Shown here: piece by piece, positions 37,982 through 48,315 of the stretch | Numbering within the stretch: position 1 is the stretch's first letter | Layout of the letters: every line of letters starts with the position of its first letter | The notes under the pieces: model-generated | The model's input: only the letters and a program-made list of their open reading frames with translations | Databases searched by the model: none | What the model was told of the DNA's origin: nothing | NCBI RefSeq assembly: GCF_026651855.1 | Contig: NZ_CP093281.1 | Coordinates: 806,001 to 870,000, forward strand | DNA length: 64,000 nucleotides | From: Pseudomonas silvicola | Lineage (GTDB): Bacteria; Pseudomonadota; Gammaproteobacteria; Pseudomonadales; Pseudomonadaceae | Direction of reading: 5' to 3' | Position numbers and translations under genes: made by a program

Positions 37982-39504
37982 ATGTCCACTGCTACCATCG
38001 CGCTCGACCATCGCCATCTGAATCGTGTTTTACTCGTAGCCTCAACCGGGTGCGCATTGACGGTAATCGACACCAATATCGTCGGCGTTATGTTGCCAAC
38101 CATCGCTAAAGGTCTGCATGCTTCTTTGCAGACATGGAATGGGTCGCGCTTACGTGCTGAGCTTTTCTCACCCTTTTGCCGGCAGGGTCGCTGGCAGACA
38201 ATTTGGCCGACGCCGACTCTTTCTCGGCGGCATTTTACTGTTTGCACTGGCCTCACTCGCCTGTGGCATGGCGACCAGCGTTTTGGCACTCAATATTGCC
38301 CGTGCGGTTCAGGGTATTGGCTCCGCATTTCTGCTGGCGCCAGCACTGGCAATTATCGCGCACAGCTTTCGCGATAGTCAGGCACGTAACCGGGCATGGG
38401 CGATTTGGGGCGGTGTGATGGGATTAACCATGGTGCTGGCACCGTTGGCCGGTGGCATGATCAGTACGTTGCTTGGCTGGCGCTGGACATTTTTTGTCAA
38501 TATTCCTATTTGTGCCCTGCTGATGCTGGCCGTCACTCGCCACATTGAGGAATCCAGGCATGAACACGCGGGTAAACTCGATTTACCTGGGATCGCGCTG
38601 TTTATCGCAGGCATGTTCTGTTTGACCTGGGCATTAATATTAGCGCCGCAACATGGCTGGTTGAGCCGTGAAGTGGTGGGCAGATTGTGTCTCGGCGCGT
38701 TGTGGTTTGGCCTGTTTATCCGTGTGGAAAGTGGCAAAAGCAGGCCGATGTTGAATCTGCAACTTTTCCGCTCGTTCCCTTTATTGGCGCAGTATTAGCG
38801 ATGTTTGCTTACGCTGCCACCGCGCAAGTTATGACCTCATTACTGCCGCTGTTATTACAGAATGTTGAGGGAATGACGCCGTTAATGGCCGGAGCGGGTA
38901 TGCTGCCTTTCGCTTTGGCAATGCTGCTGTTTCCTGTTGTGGCGCGCTGGCTCGGCAAACGCCTGCATGCCGCCACTTTACTGGCTCTTGGCCTGGTCAC
39001 CGTCTCCTTTGGCAACATGATGATTGCGACTGCCGTGTACCAACACCATTTGCTGCTGACCCTGGCGGGTATGGCCCTACTCGGCAGTGGCGGTGGGCTG
39101 CTCAATGGCGAAACCCAAAAGGCGATTATGGCAACCGTACCGCCGCAGCAGGCAGGAATGGCATCGGGTATCAGCACAACAGCCCGTTTTTCCGGCATTT
39201 TGTTAGGATTTGCCACGCTGGGCGCGATTCTGGCGGCCAGCACACAGTGGCAATTACAATCAGCGATGCTACACGCGCCGTTGCCCCTTCAACCCGGTTT
39301 TAGCGCGCAGGTTATCGCCGGCGATTTCCGCCATGCACTGGCGATGTATGACGCCGTTCATCAGGTCTCTTACAACCACTCATCATTACCAGCTACGCCG
39401 ATGGATTTGCCAGCATGTTGTTGTGTGCTGCCGCATTTGCCCTGTTTTCCGCCATCGTTGTGCTCTATTCGGCGCGTCAGCCAACGGCACTAGCCCAGCG
39501 CTAA
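37982..39504 (+). pseudogene. DHA2-family MFS multidrug exporter, frameshifted
   Basis: The ATG at 37982 (GGGAGAAAAG before it) starts MSTATIALDHRHLNRVLLVA, then TVIDTNIVGVMLPTIAKGLH (motif D1 of DHA2), GRRRLFLGGILLFALASLAC, ALNIARAVQGIGSAFLLAPA (motif B RAxQGxG), WAIWGGVMGLTMVLAPLAGG (motif C GxxxGPxxGG-like) and FFVNIPICALL. The second half starts FIGAVLAMFAYAATAQVMTS and ends QPTALAQR. About 505 codons, 14 helices. Four indels. Exports hydrophobic compounds with proton import. Confidence 0.8.
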
Positions 39505-39561
39505 TTTTCACGCGTGGGATCGACTGTCGCACGCACAACCCGTCCTTGTTGAGGAGCAATA

Positions 39562-40101
39562 ATGAAGAAGTTAATGACCCTACTCTGCTTAAGCAGCCTG
39601 CCACTGTTTGCCCATGCGGCGGCGTTTTCGCTTAAGTCAGCAGACTTCGCCGATAATGGCGTGATGAAGAAAGCATTGGGTGGCAATGATAAGAACAATC
39701 TCTCCTGCAGCGGCAAAACCCGTCGCCCGCGCTTAGCTGGGCCAATCCGCCCGTGGGCACCCAGAGTTATGTGCTACCGCTGACCGATCTCGGCTGGCGC
39801 CAAAGGCTTGGGGGTGACGCATATGCTGGCGTACAACATTGATGCTACGTAATAAATTCCAACAGGGTGAGTTAAGCAAAGGGGGAAATTTTAGCTGCGC
39901 ACCAATACGCCCGGCACGCAAAACTATTATGGCCCTTGTCCACCCACAGGCGCGGGCTATCACCACTACAACTTTGTGCTGGTGGCGACCGACCTTGCGA
40001 ACGGCACTTTACCCGCAGGACTCAGTCACACTGAGTTAGTCGCAAAATTGGAAAGGTCACGCTGGGTCTCTGCTAGCCTGGTCGGGCGTTTAGAGAATTG
40101 A
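39562..40101 (+). pseudogene. exported PEBP/YbcL-family protein, frameshifted
   Basis: MKKLMTLLCLSSLPLFAHAA is a Sec signal peptide cleaved after AHA. The mature domain reads AFSLKSADFADNG, NLSCSGQNPSPALSWANPPV (PEBP CnGxNxSPxLxW motif), SYVLTLTD, GVTHMLAYNID, GAGYHHYNFVLVATDL and ENLPAGLSHTELVAKL-type end. The order matches periplasmic YbcL-like phosphatidylethanolamine-binding-protein homologues of about 180 residues. Five or more indels. Function poorly known. Confidence 0.7.
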
Positions 40102-40136
40102 TTGCAGCGGGTCGCCGGCCTGGCGACCCAATAAAA

Positions 40137-40997
40137 TTAGTGTCGAATCGCACAACCACACTGCGACATTTCACCCGGCACATATTTGCCGTGATGGGAG
40201 TGACGCACCTGCAACTCACCTTGCTGCCAGGCGTTGCCTGTATCAGCACGGTTTTCCAGTAAACGATTCAGTGCTTCGTTGACCAGCAAGTCACGACGCT
40301 GTGCCCAACTGGTCAGATGCCAGGTTGAGGCGCGGGCTTCATCCACATCATCAAAACCTACGACTGCCACGTGTGCGCCCTGGCCAAAATCGCGCACTGC
40401 CTGCAATGCACCAAAGGCCAGCACATCGCTTTCGCAGAACAGTGCATTAATGCGCTCCGCTGCACGGGTTTTCTTCAGGTAGGCCATCATGGTCTGATAA
40501 GCCAGTTCTCGATCGTTAGCCCCGGCCACCAGCTGAATGTTCAGCGTTTTATGTTCTGCCTCAAGGCTGGACACCAGGCCTGCCATTTGACGCGAGGGAT
40601 CGGCCTGCTGCTGACTGTGCATAAAGCCAAAGCGTTGATGTCCTTGAGACAGTAACAATAACCCCATCTCGGCACCCGCATCGAAACCATCGGCCATAAC
40701 GACCTTAGCATTAGCCTCACGACTTTGGCTTAGGTGCACTGTCGCCACGCCAGGCAAAATGTTAGCTGCGATATGCAATTCATCATCAAACTGGGAAGTC
40801 AGAAACACTAACGCCAGCGGCAATGATGCAGCATTCTGCAACATACGTTGATAGTTTTCGGGCGAATCGACATTCAGCAACAGCGTCACTAAACTACGCG
40901 CATTCAACTGGCGCGTCATTTCATTCAGCAGCGTGACGGTATTAGGGTTGGTGAATTCATCGCTGATGATACCGATGATATTGGGATTAACTGCCAT
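40137..40997 (-). CDS. LacI/PBP-fold sensor protein lacking the LacI HTH
   Basis: Intact, about 286 codons. The start ATG at 40997 is fixed by AGGAG eight bases upstream. It opens directly with NIIGIISDEFTNPNTVTLLN, which in LacI proteins is residues 58 onwards, the start of the ligand-binding domain. FGFMHSQQQADPSRQMAGL, NALFCESDVLAFGALQAVRD and VAVVGFDDVDEARA (the VxGFDD hinge motif) are all present. Only 120 bases separate it from the upstream LysE gene, too few for an HTH. It may act as a sensor or partner, or be a remnant that lost its DNA-binding domain. Confidence 0.75.
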   Translation of the reverse strand: MAVNPNIIGIISDEFTNPNTVTLLNEMTRQLNARSLVTLLLNVDSPENYQRMLQNAASLPLALVFLTSQFDDELHIAANILPGVATVHLSQSREANAKVVMADGFDAGAEMGLLLLSQGHQRFGFMHSQQQADPSRQMAGLVSSLEAEHKTLNIQLVAGANDRELAYQTMMAYLKKTRAAERINALFCESDVLAFGALQAVRDFGQGAHVAVVGFDDVDEARASTWHLTSWAQRRDLLVNEALNRLLENRADTGNAWQQGELQVRHSHHGKYVPGEMSQCGCAIRH

Positions 40998-41040
40998 GAA
41001 CGGGCTCTCCTGCAACTTAGCGTGCGGTCATTATTTTGTA

Positions 41041-41066
41041 GGTAACGTAAGACACTTCACGTTACC
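41041..41066. promoter_or_regulatory. inverted repeat before the HTH-less LacI-type gene
   Basis: GGTAACGT (41041-41048) and ACGTTACC (41059-41066) pair perfectly with a 10-base spacer. It lies 44 bases upstream of the start at 40997 and just after the LysE stop. No T-run follows, so it looks more like an operator than a terminator. Confidence 0.45.
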
Positions 41067-41116
41067 CGATTAGGTCGCTATCGCCAATCATCAGACTTGC
41101 TGTCTCTTCTGCATTT

Positions 41117-41756
41117 TTAACGTCGGGTCAGGGCCAGGCGAATTCCCAGGCCAATAAATGTCATACCGACGATACGATCCAGCAGCTTTTGCAGCGTAAT
41201 GTTGCGCGATACTGCACTCGCAGCACCGCCCGCCAGCAGGGCAAACGTCACATCAGTGATCAACCCAATCACCGCGTATGTTAGTCCCAGCAGCAGGAAG
41301 GAACTCGCATGATAGTTACCCTCTACCACGACGAATTGTGGAAGAACGAAATGAAAACAATAACACTTTGGGATTAGTGATAGAGGTAATAAAACCGCGT
41401 ACTAAAAGATTACGTGTATTGGAGCGTGGCACCTGAGTCTGTGAGCGACATCCCTGAGGTTTGGCAATAAACGTTTCCCACACCATCTTGCCACCTAAAT
41501 AAATAAGATAAGCAGCCCCGATATATTTAATCGCTGTGAATAACATCGGCGAGGCGGTAATTAACGCCGTTAAGCCTATTGCACTGGCCAACGCATGAGT
41601 ACAGCTGCCGAGCGCCACACCGCTCGCAGATATCACGCCGCTGCGTCGCCCATTGGCCACGCTTTGCCCGATCACATAAGCGAGGTCCGGCCCCGGCGTG
41701 ATACACAGCAGGAATACCGAAATGAGGAACAGGGGGAAATGGATGATATCCAGCAT
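41117..41756 (-). pseudogene. LysE/RhtB-family amino acid exporter, frameshifted
   Basis: Starts MLDIIHFPLFLISVFLLCIT at 41756 with AAGGAG before it; CITPGPDLAYVIGQSVANGR holds the PGPD motif, then SGVALGSCTHALASAIGL (GxxxGxxxH), GAAYLIYLGGKM, and LLVRGFITSITNPKVLLFSF (NPK in helix 4). After a break near 41340 the protein continues HASSFLLLGLTYAVIGLITD and FIGLGIRLALTRR. About 213 codons. One or two indels. Confidence 0.8.
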
Positions 41757-41823
41757 GCTAACTCCTTGTTGACGTGGCGTATGTTGTACTGAGCATGGCC
41801 ACGTAATCCAATCTGATGACGAT

Positions 41824-42265
41824 TTATTTCGATACAAAGTAACGAAGGTAGAGCTGATACTCTTCGCTCATATTATCGGGCATATCATCAGTGGTGAAGA
41901 ATGCCAATGACAACCCCTCACTTTTATCATTTATTAAATTACCATGCCATTTTTTGACCAGTAAAGGGCGGTGACAACATTGATTTCATCGTTATTGTTA
42001 AGCGTAAAGTAAATTCTTTGCCAGAAAAGACTTTCAAAAAATGAAGTTCATCGATATCAATGTTCGTCTCTTCTTTCACTTCACGCACAGCGGTTTGTTC
42101 GAGGCTTTCACCCGGTTCCATCAACCCACCGGGTAGTCCCCAGCTTCCGTCTAATCGCTGCTGTAGTAAAATACGTTGCTTATCGTCAAGGATGATGACG
42201 TTCGCTCCCGCAAGCAGCAACATACGATGTCCAACTAAGGTTCTCATCTCACTGACATAGCTCAT
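41824..42265 (-). pseudogene. NUDIX hydrolase, frameshifted near the C-terminus
   Basis: MSYVSEMRTLVGHRMLLLAG starts the protein at 42265 (two further Met lie just upstream). The NUDIX box is complete: GGLMEPGESLEQTAVREV followed by KEETNI (G-x5-E-x7-REVxEE). After a shift near 41960 the tail reads ALYWSK, EGLSLAFFTTDDMPDNMSEE and YLRYFVSK at stop 41824. About 147 codons. Hydrolyses nucleoside diphosphate-linked compounds; substrate unknown. Confidence 0.75.
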
Positions 42266-42289
42266 CATGCTCTCCATCCCGTTTAGAAT

Positions 42290-42555
42290 TACGAAAAAAT
42301 AGCGTTAATTCATGACGATTTAGCAACGCCAATACACAATGCACTTCGCATCCGGTCATCCCTTCACCGTCATCAGAACATCTGTTGGTGCTGTATTTAC
42401 CCGAGCGTGATAGGTGGCAGCAAACATGCCAGCAAATGGTATTGGCGGGATTTGTACAGATTGATTCGTTCAACCCATATTGGGATCAAAACGGAAAAAC
42501 GTATCAAGATCACGATGGTTATCGAACCGTCATACAGTGTCAGCAGTGGCCGTAA
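42290..42555 (+). pseudogene. VOC-family (glyoxalase fold) protein, 5'-truncated fragment
   Basis: The conserved C-terminal half is clear: EHLLVLYLPERDRWQQTCQQ, MVLAGFVQIDSFNPYWDQNG and KTYQDHDGYRTVIQCQQWP at stop 42553-42555. NPYWD-x2-G-x-T-[FY]-x-D-x-DGYR is the signature of a VOC subfamily. An upstream shifted frame, QYTMHFASGHP, may be the preceding beta strand. The N-terminal half would fall on top of the oppositely oriented NUDIX gene and is absent, so this is a truncated remnant. Confidence 0.55.
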
Positions 42556-42611
42556 CCTCTCGCATGCCTGACCGCGACAGAAATGTGCAGGGCGCCGACG
42601 CGCCCTGCACA

Positions 42612-42964
42612 TTACTCCTCGAGTAGAATCGAGAAACCGCCGTAAATCATTCTTTTGCCATCAAACGGCATGTTTTCGCCCATCTCTTTCATCCGCGGAT
42701 CGGACATCATTTTCTGATTGGCCGCATCACGCACTTCACGTGAGGGATATTCAATCCAGCTGAACACCACTGTTTCTCCCTCTTCCGCTTTCACCGACCG
42801 ATAAAAATCCGTGAGCTTGCCTTCAGGTACATCATCTGCCCAGCATTCCACGATGCGGGTGGCACAAACTCCTTAAACAGCGGCGCTGCTTTGGCCGCCA
42901 TGGCACGGTAATCCTCTTTATTAACTTCAGGCACCGTAACGACAAAACCATCTACGTACGACAT
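42612..42964 (-). pseudogene. DUF1428 (YbaA-like) protein, one frameshift
   Basis: Starts MSYVDGFVVTVPEVNKEDYR at 42964, then AMAAKAAPLFKEFG; after one indel near 42860 the second frame continues ECWADDVPEGKLTDFYRSVK, FSWIEYPSREVRDAANQKMM and MPFDGKRMIYGGFSILLEE. These are the full set of conserved blocks of DUF1428, about 117 residues, a ferredoxin-like fold. Function unknown. Confidence 0.8.
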
Positions 42965-43142
42965 AGGCTTTTCCTCCGTCGTGCTGTACACGGCCGACAG
43001 TGACCGCAGAGTAAAGTGTACAAATGATGTGCAAATCATGAGCAACTGCAGCACTGAAACTGCGTGTTGTCTCGCAGATTCCTGCCTGCGGCCGAAATTG
43101 CGTTACACTGTGCACCTCGATAGTTACGCCATCAGGATAGTT

Positions 43143-43817
43143 ATGCGCATCACCATTGATTCGGCCGATCAGCCGTTTATTCACCGTTTGCTCGGAGAAG
43201 AGATAGGACAAGTGGATACCCAATCCAGCGACACGCGTTTACAACACGCCCTCGACATCGCTCGGCAGCAGAAAAATCACGAAGCGGAACTCGACTGGAA
43301 ACGCAATGCGGTGTTTTTAGCGTTGTTTATTTTCCTCTATGCCGTCCTGGCGCCTTCGCACGCTGGATCTCACCGCACAAGCACCCAGCCACAAAAGTTT
43401 GGTGTATGCATTAGTGTCCCGTGCTGATCGCCTTTTCCGGTCTGTTTGTCTCGTTGTTATTCCTGTTCTTCACCCGCAGCAGCGCGACGCCTGCGCAGTT
43501 GGGATCAAGGCATTTTTGTGCTGGAGAAATACGTTGGCACCAACCTCTATAAGCAAATCAATGAGATGGGCGCTCGCACCACCAACTATTCACAGTCAGC
43601 CATTAACGTTGCGCTTGCCCTGTTTATTTGTGTGACCTGGGTGGTGATGTACAACTACTTCACCTTTACCACCAGCGGCGTGATTGGCAGCGTGATTTCT
43701 TTGTTTATCACCACCATGACCTACGTGATACTCGATATTCAGTTGTTAAAGTCAGGCACCTCTATTGCGATTGATGAGCCACTGATTCCGGCTGACGAAG
43801 ATAAAGAGAAGAAATAA
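43143..43817 (+). pseudogene. unrecognised inner-membrane protein, frameshifted
   Basis: The ATG at 43143 reads MRITIDSADQPFIHRLLGEE and a charged helical segment to about residue 62, then helix 1 NAVFLALFIFLYAVLA. In shifted frames come a SVLIAFSGLFVSLLFLFF helix, a LEKYVGTNLYKQINEMGART loop, INVALALFICVTWVVMYNYF and a last helix GSVISLFITTMTYVILDIQL, ending PADEDKEKK. Four membrane segments in about 225 residues. Three indels. I do not know the family. Confidence 0.5.
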
Positions 43818-43916
43818 TCCCCTGCAGCAGGTGGCCTAAGGGCCGCCTCGATATTTCTTGCCTATAATCATGCTGACATACCTTTAATACGGATCAGGAT
43901 CGATAAAGGAGCAGTA

Positions 43917-44444
43917 ATGAAAATATGGCCCATCGCCGCACTTGCCGCGTTAACGTTAACGCTGGTTGCCTGTAAATCCCCGACGCCACCAAAAGGTGTC
44001 ACGCCCATCAGCCCTTTTGATGCCAACCGCTATTTGGGCAAATGGTACGAAATCGCCCGTCTGGATCACCGCTTTGAGCGCGGCAAAGATCATGTCACAG
44101 CCACTTATACTCAACGCGACGATGGCGGCATAAACGTGCTGAATCGCGGATATGATCCGGTGAAAAAAGAGTGGAGTGAGAGTGAGGGCAAGGCCTATTT
44201 CACCGGCAAATCGGATACCGCAGCGCTTAAAGTCTCCTTTTTTGGCCCGTTCTATGGCGGCTATAACGTGATCGCATTGGATGATGATTATCAATACGCG
44301 CTAGTGAGCGGTCCAAATCGGGGTTATTTATGGATCTTGTCGCGAGAGCCGAAGCTTCCGAATCAAGTGAAAAAACAGTACCTGGCTATCGCGCAAAGGC
44401 TGGGGTTTGATGTGGATAGGCTCATCTGGGTGGATCAAGGTTAA
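43917..44444 (+). CDS. blc: Blc outer-membrane lipocalin lipoprotein
   Basis: Intact, 175 codons. MKIWPIAALAALTLTLVACK is a lipoprotein signal with lipobox LVAC (Cys19). RYLGKWYEIARLDHRFERG is lipocalin motif 1 (GxWYEIAR), VLNRGYDPVKKEWSESEGKA is the Blc core, YALVSGPNRGYLWILSREPK is motif 2/3. It matches E. coli Blc over its whole length, binding lysophospholipids at the outer membrane under membrane stress. Confidence 0.9.
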   Translation: MKIWPIAALAALTLTLVACKSPTPPKGVTPISPFDANRYLGKWYEIARLDHRFERGKDHVTATYTQRDDGGINVLNRGYDPVKKEWSESEGKAYFTGKSDTAALKVSFFGPFYGGYNVIALDDDYQYALVSGPNRGYLWILSREPKLPNQVKKQYLAIAQRLGFDVDRLIWVDQG

Positions 44445-44896
44445 AACTGCACTCAGGAATGAAGTCATTCTACTTTCCATCCCTGTGTAGTTCAGCATAA
44501 CCGGGCGTGAGACTCTGGTTATGCTGCAGCGTTGGGGTGGAGAATCTTCAATCGGCTTATGACCAATAACTTGCAGGCTTGCAACCTATCACGGGTTACC
44601 CCTTATTGGATGAGGAACACATCATTCCGTGAAAACTGTACATGAATGATTTATTTAAACGAATCACTTATTTATTAATCATATAACCAGGCATGTTTAT
44701 AATGCGCTTCTCTTCGCAATATTGTCCTTTCAAAAACCTGCTAAAATACGTCATCGTCTATGTTTTTATCATTATAAAATAACTTTATCTGAAATTTCAA
44801 AGCTCTGATCATTCTGACTTATCAATCAACATGTTGAGTCAACCCATCAGGCTGCTGTTCGCTTTTTCATTATCGCATTGCCAGTGGTGAGGAAAA
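44445..44896. other. intergenic region, AT-rich in its right half
   Basis: About 450 bases with no coding signal on either strand. The part from 44640 to 44800 is strongly AT-rich and probably carries the promoter of the outer-membrane protein gene at 44897; no hexamer pair is convincing. No tRNA fold was recognised. Confidence 0.4.
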
Positions 44897-45444
44897 ATGA
44901 ATGAAATAACAGAAGAATCCCCAGAACAAATCTCAGATTATTATGGGGCTTACTGATTGTATTAACACTCATTTCGCTGCAGTGCCCAGCGAGCGAAATT
45001 AACCTATATTCCATCAACACGGGTTCCTACGTTTATCATCTGACCGGGAATCATGGGCAATACACTGAAAATTTTGAGAATAATTTCTTTTCGGTAGAAA
45101 GAAAATTGTCCGAAGATTCCACCTATAGCGTCCTGATCGGCACCATGAAAAACAGCTTTGACGATCGCTGTCTTGCGTTAGGGGTGAGAAAGAAGACTGG
45201 AAAACCTGGGATGATGGCTGGACCTTTAAAGGTATCTACGGCTACACCGGTGAGTTTTTTCGATGCCTTTAAGGATTGTGGCGATCACGGTTCCTATCAC
45301 GACTTTAAAAGGCCACCGGAATAGGATTCTCACCCTATATTTATCATGGCTTTCAATATAATTTCACACCCCTATTTCGGCATTGAATCGGGGATTATTA
45401 TCCCCTCGGTATTTGTTATCACCATTCAATGGAGCTTTAGATAA
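44897..45444 (+). pseudogene. orphan outer-membrane beta-barrel protein, frameshifted
   Basis: After MNEITEESPEQ the frame shifts into a signal-like LLWGLLIVLTLISLQCPASE. The mature part alternates polar and aromatic residues: NLYSINTGSYVYHLTGNHGQ, YSVLIGTMKNSFDDRCLALG, DGWTFKGIYGYTGEFF, GIGFSPYIYHGFQYNFTPYF and a C-terminal strand FVITIQWSFR. A last strand with aromatic residues near the end is the outer-membrane assembly signal. About 180 residues, an 8-strand size as in PagP-type barrels, but I cannot name the family. Four indels. Confidence 0.5.
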
Positions 45445-45471
45445 GCTCTGCACATTATGATTCAAAGTGCT

Positions 45472-46157
45472 GTTTTCAAGCCAATCGGCTGGCGATGACA
45501 AAGGAGCGAGTCGAACAGGTTGCTCAAGGGAGCAACCATATGACCACTTTCACCGATAATTACCATATCGCCCCCAATAAAGTGACAATCTCTCGGGACT
45601 CTTCAAGACCGCGCAGGCCATCTCCTTCAGATGCAATGACCAATATTGGGCAACGAATCGGTTGCTGCGTGACACCACTGCGATCAAGCATGGCTTGTGT
45701 TCGAAAAACATTTGCACGAGATGTTTCCCCATAACACGAATTTTATCAATTAGTTGAGCATCATTCTGTCGCGAGGAATGTAACGATGGCTTCAGCACCG
45801 CCTGGCTAAAGCCATTAAAATCACCCATTAAGGCCGTTTGTGATGCCTTATCCAGTAACTCACGTTGTTCAGGAGGATCTTCACGAAGTGAAGTGGCAAC
45901 AAAACCATTCCTGCAGTACGCTCGGGAAAGGCTTCGGCGATGGCTCTTGCCACATAACCTCCCAGTGAAAACCGACCAAAATAAAGCGGCGGTAAGGTTG
46001 CCGATATTGTCAGCATATTCGATGATGCTTTCGCCGTGGCTCAAGCTGGCTCTGATACAGGTTCTGTCATCTGGATGGCGCAAACAAAATCATCCCAAAG
46101 TGTTTCATCCAGCATAAATCCTGGAATGAGTACGAGAGGTAAAGTTGTATTGTTCAT
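45472..46157 (-). pseudogene. alpha/beta-hydrolase, frameshifted
   Basis: The start MNNTTLPLVLIPGFMLDETL at 46157 holds the HGxP-like oxyanion region (IPGFMLD), then VGFSLGGYVARAIAEAFPER with the nucleophile Ser in GFSLGG, LVLLATSLREDPPEQRELLD, MALMGDFNGFSQAVLK-type cap and a GESGHMVAPLEQP segment with the catalytic His. About 230 residues of the MenH-like group. Six or more indels; the stop near 45472 is approximate. Confidence 0.6.
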
Positions 46158-46501
46158 CCGTGAATCCTTCAGTGTGGGGAATTAATGAGAATGTGTGACA
46201 TCAAGTCCGTATAAAGGCTGTGGCTTCACAACATCGCGAATATTCTGTGGATAATGCCAGCCAAGGTGACTATCATCAACCCACCCTACTCACTACTGAT
46301 AAATAGGAGGATTACTATGCCATCGTGTGAATTGTTTATTTACTCACACTTTTTATAGTAATTGGCCGCGCTCAGCTATCTCTGCATTCGTGCTGCGATA
46401 ATCCGCCTGAGCGAAGTCTACTGAAATTCTCATCCCTTCCTCCGGCTTACCGGGTTGTCGTCAGCAGTTTTTGACGTCAGGCGTTCGCATGCCTGCAACT
46501 T
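46158..46501. other. intergenic region before the ABC-F gene
   Basis: About 340 bases with no gene. GTGTGA and TCACAC (about 46325-46352) flank a 13-base AT-rich loop and are followed by TTTTT, possibly a terminator for an unidentified leader or a remnant. CAGGC and GCCTG around 46474-46494 lie just ahead of the ABC-F start and could form a leader hairpin of the kind used to control ABC-F genes. Confidence 0.3.
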
Positions 46502-46513
46502 ATGAGTAAGCAC

Positions 46514-48227
46514 ATGAGCACATTACTATCCGCACACGCTGTCGGCTTTGATAACGCCTTCGGTACCCTATTTCACGACATCAATTTCAGCCTCAAAAAA
46601 GGTGATCGCATTGGGCTGCTCGGTGATAACGGCACGGGAAAAAGTACCCTGCTAAAAATCCTCAGCGGTGAACTTGCAAGCAGTCAGGGCAGCGTTACGT
46701 TAGCCAACCACTGTTTGCTGGCGCGAATTGAGCAACATCTTCCCCCTGAGCTCCAGCAAGCCACGCTGCTGACAAGCGTGATTGCGCGTCTGCCAGAACA
46801 GCAACAGGTCAGTGAAGCCTGGCGAGCGGAAGCGCTACTCTCTTCGCTGGGGTTCGATGCTGAACAGCGTACCCAAACGGCAGCCACGTTGAGTGGCGGT
46901 CAACATGTGCGGTTACTGCTGGCGCGTGCACTTATTCTCCAGCCTGACCTGCTGTTACTGGATGAACCCAGCAACCATCTGGATCTTCCAACGCTGCTTT
47001 GGCTGGAACAGTTCCTGATAAATTGGAAAGGCAGCTTTGTGCTGGTCTCACATGACAGCACCTTGCTGGATCAGGTCACCAATTGCAGCTGGATCCTGCG
47101 CGATCAAACCCTGCAATTCTTCCGCCTGCCCTGCTCTGCGGCCCGACAAGCGCTGGCCCAGCAGGATGAAACCGATGCACAACGTTATCAGGCAGAACAG
47201 AATGAGATTGAGCGCGTCGAAAAAAGTGCCAAACGGCTGGCAATTTGGGGACGTACCTACGACAACGAAGGTCTGTCGCGTAAAGCGCAGCAAATGGAGA
47301 AACGCGCCAGTTGGTTGAAAGAGGCACAAACCACTTTGACCGAAGGCAGCTTATGGCGCCTTCAACTGCTGGGAGAAGCGCTGGATGCCGATCGGTGCTG
47401 GCGCTGACTGAAATGCACATTCGCCCAGCGGAGAACGCGCCTGCGTTGTTTTCGTTACCCAGCCTGCAGGTTAAAAGCGGCGACCGCATCGCCATAGTGG
47501 GCCGCAACGGCAGCGGGAAATCTTCGCTGCTGCGCCAACTCTGGCTGGAATACCAGCGTGAGACCACCACACTGTTTCATCCGCGTGCAAAGCTAGGTTA
47601 TTACGACCAAAGCCTCACGCAATTGCATGATGAGGAGAGCCTCAACGAGGCACTGGCGCATTTGCCCCTCTAAGTGACGACCAGCGAAAGATGGCTCTGA
47701 TAGGTGCGGGGTTCCCTTATCTCCGTCATCAGCAATTAGTGGGCTCGCTGAGTGGCGGTGAACGCTCACGCCTGCTGTTTGTCGGGCTGACACTCGCGCG
47801 CTATTCCTTATTGCTGCTGGATGAGCCCACCAACCATTTGGATATGCTGGGCAAAGAGGAGTTGGCAGCCGCCCTCAATCAGTTCGAGGGCGCGGTGTTG
47901 CTGGTGTCGCACGATCGCAATCTGATCGCCAGCAGCTGTAACCGTTTCTGGCTGATTCAGGATCAGCAACTGAGCGAGTGGCATGACTTTGCACAAGTGA
48001 TTGAACTTATGGGGGCCGAACAACCGTCAGAAAAAGGTGTTGCTAGCGTTCAGCCCGTGGCGGCCGAATCGCATAACGACGAGGAGGAACTACTATTGGC
48101 CTTGTGCGATTTAGAGAGCAAGCTTGATGAAGATATGATGCGAAAGCCTAAACATCAAAAACCGACGTTGCAGACACAATGGCGCGTTGAGATTGCGCAG
48201 TTGAAACAGCTGCTGGGGATCTCGTAA
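46514..48227 (+). pseudogene. ABC-F family ATPase, two frameshifts
   Basis: Start MSTLLSAHAVGF at 46514 (an in-frame Met at 46502 is possible). Domain 1: GLLGDNGTGKSTLLKILSGE (Walker A), TAATLSGGQHVRLLLARALI (signature), DLLLLDEPSNHLD (Walker B). A linker of about 80 charged residues carries the interdomain helix region. Domain 2: AIVGRNGSGKSSLLRQL, VGSLSGGERSRLLFVGL, LLLLDEPTNHLD. Breaks lie near 47390 and 47673. No membrane helices, so a ribosome-acting ABC-F protein of about 570 residues is expected. Confidence 0.85.
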
Positions 48228-48246
48228 GCGTTCTGCCGATAAAAAA

Positions 48247-48281
48247 GCCCCTACGATATTTTGATGCAGTGTCGTAGGGGC
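48247..48281 (-). terminator. terminator of the sigma/anti-sigma operon
   Basis: GCCCCTACGA (48247-48256) and TCGTAGGGGC (48272-48281) form a perfect 10-bp stem; on the minus strand it is followed by TTTTTT. It ends the operon whose last stop is at 48316. Confidence 0.85.
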
Positions 48282-48315
48282 ATAATCGGGGCGGTTCAAA
48301 GGTTGCCTTGTACAT

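Noticed and set aside
42249..42473. Minus-strand 74-codon frame between the NUDIX and DUF1428 genes
   Set aside because: It is the antisense of the VOC fragment and has an atypical Cys/His-rich composition.
46325..46352. GTGTGA and TCACAC as a CRP site
   Set aside because: The arms are 13-14 bases apart, not six, so they do not fit a CRP site; at best a weak hairpin.
47390..47690. Programmed frameshifting in the ABC-F gene
   Set aside because: No slippery heptamer is evident and the same kind of break occurs in unrelated genes throughout the window.
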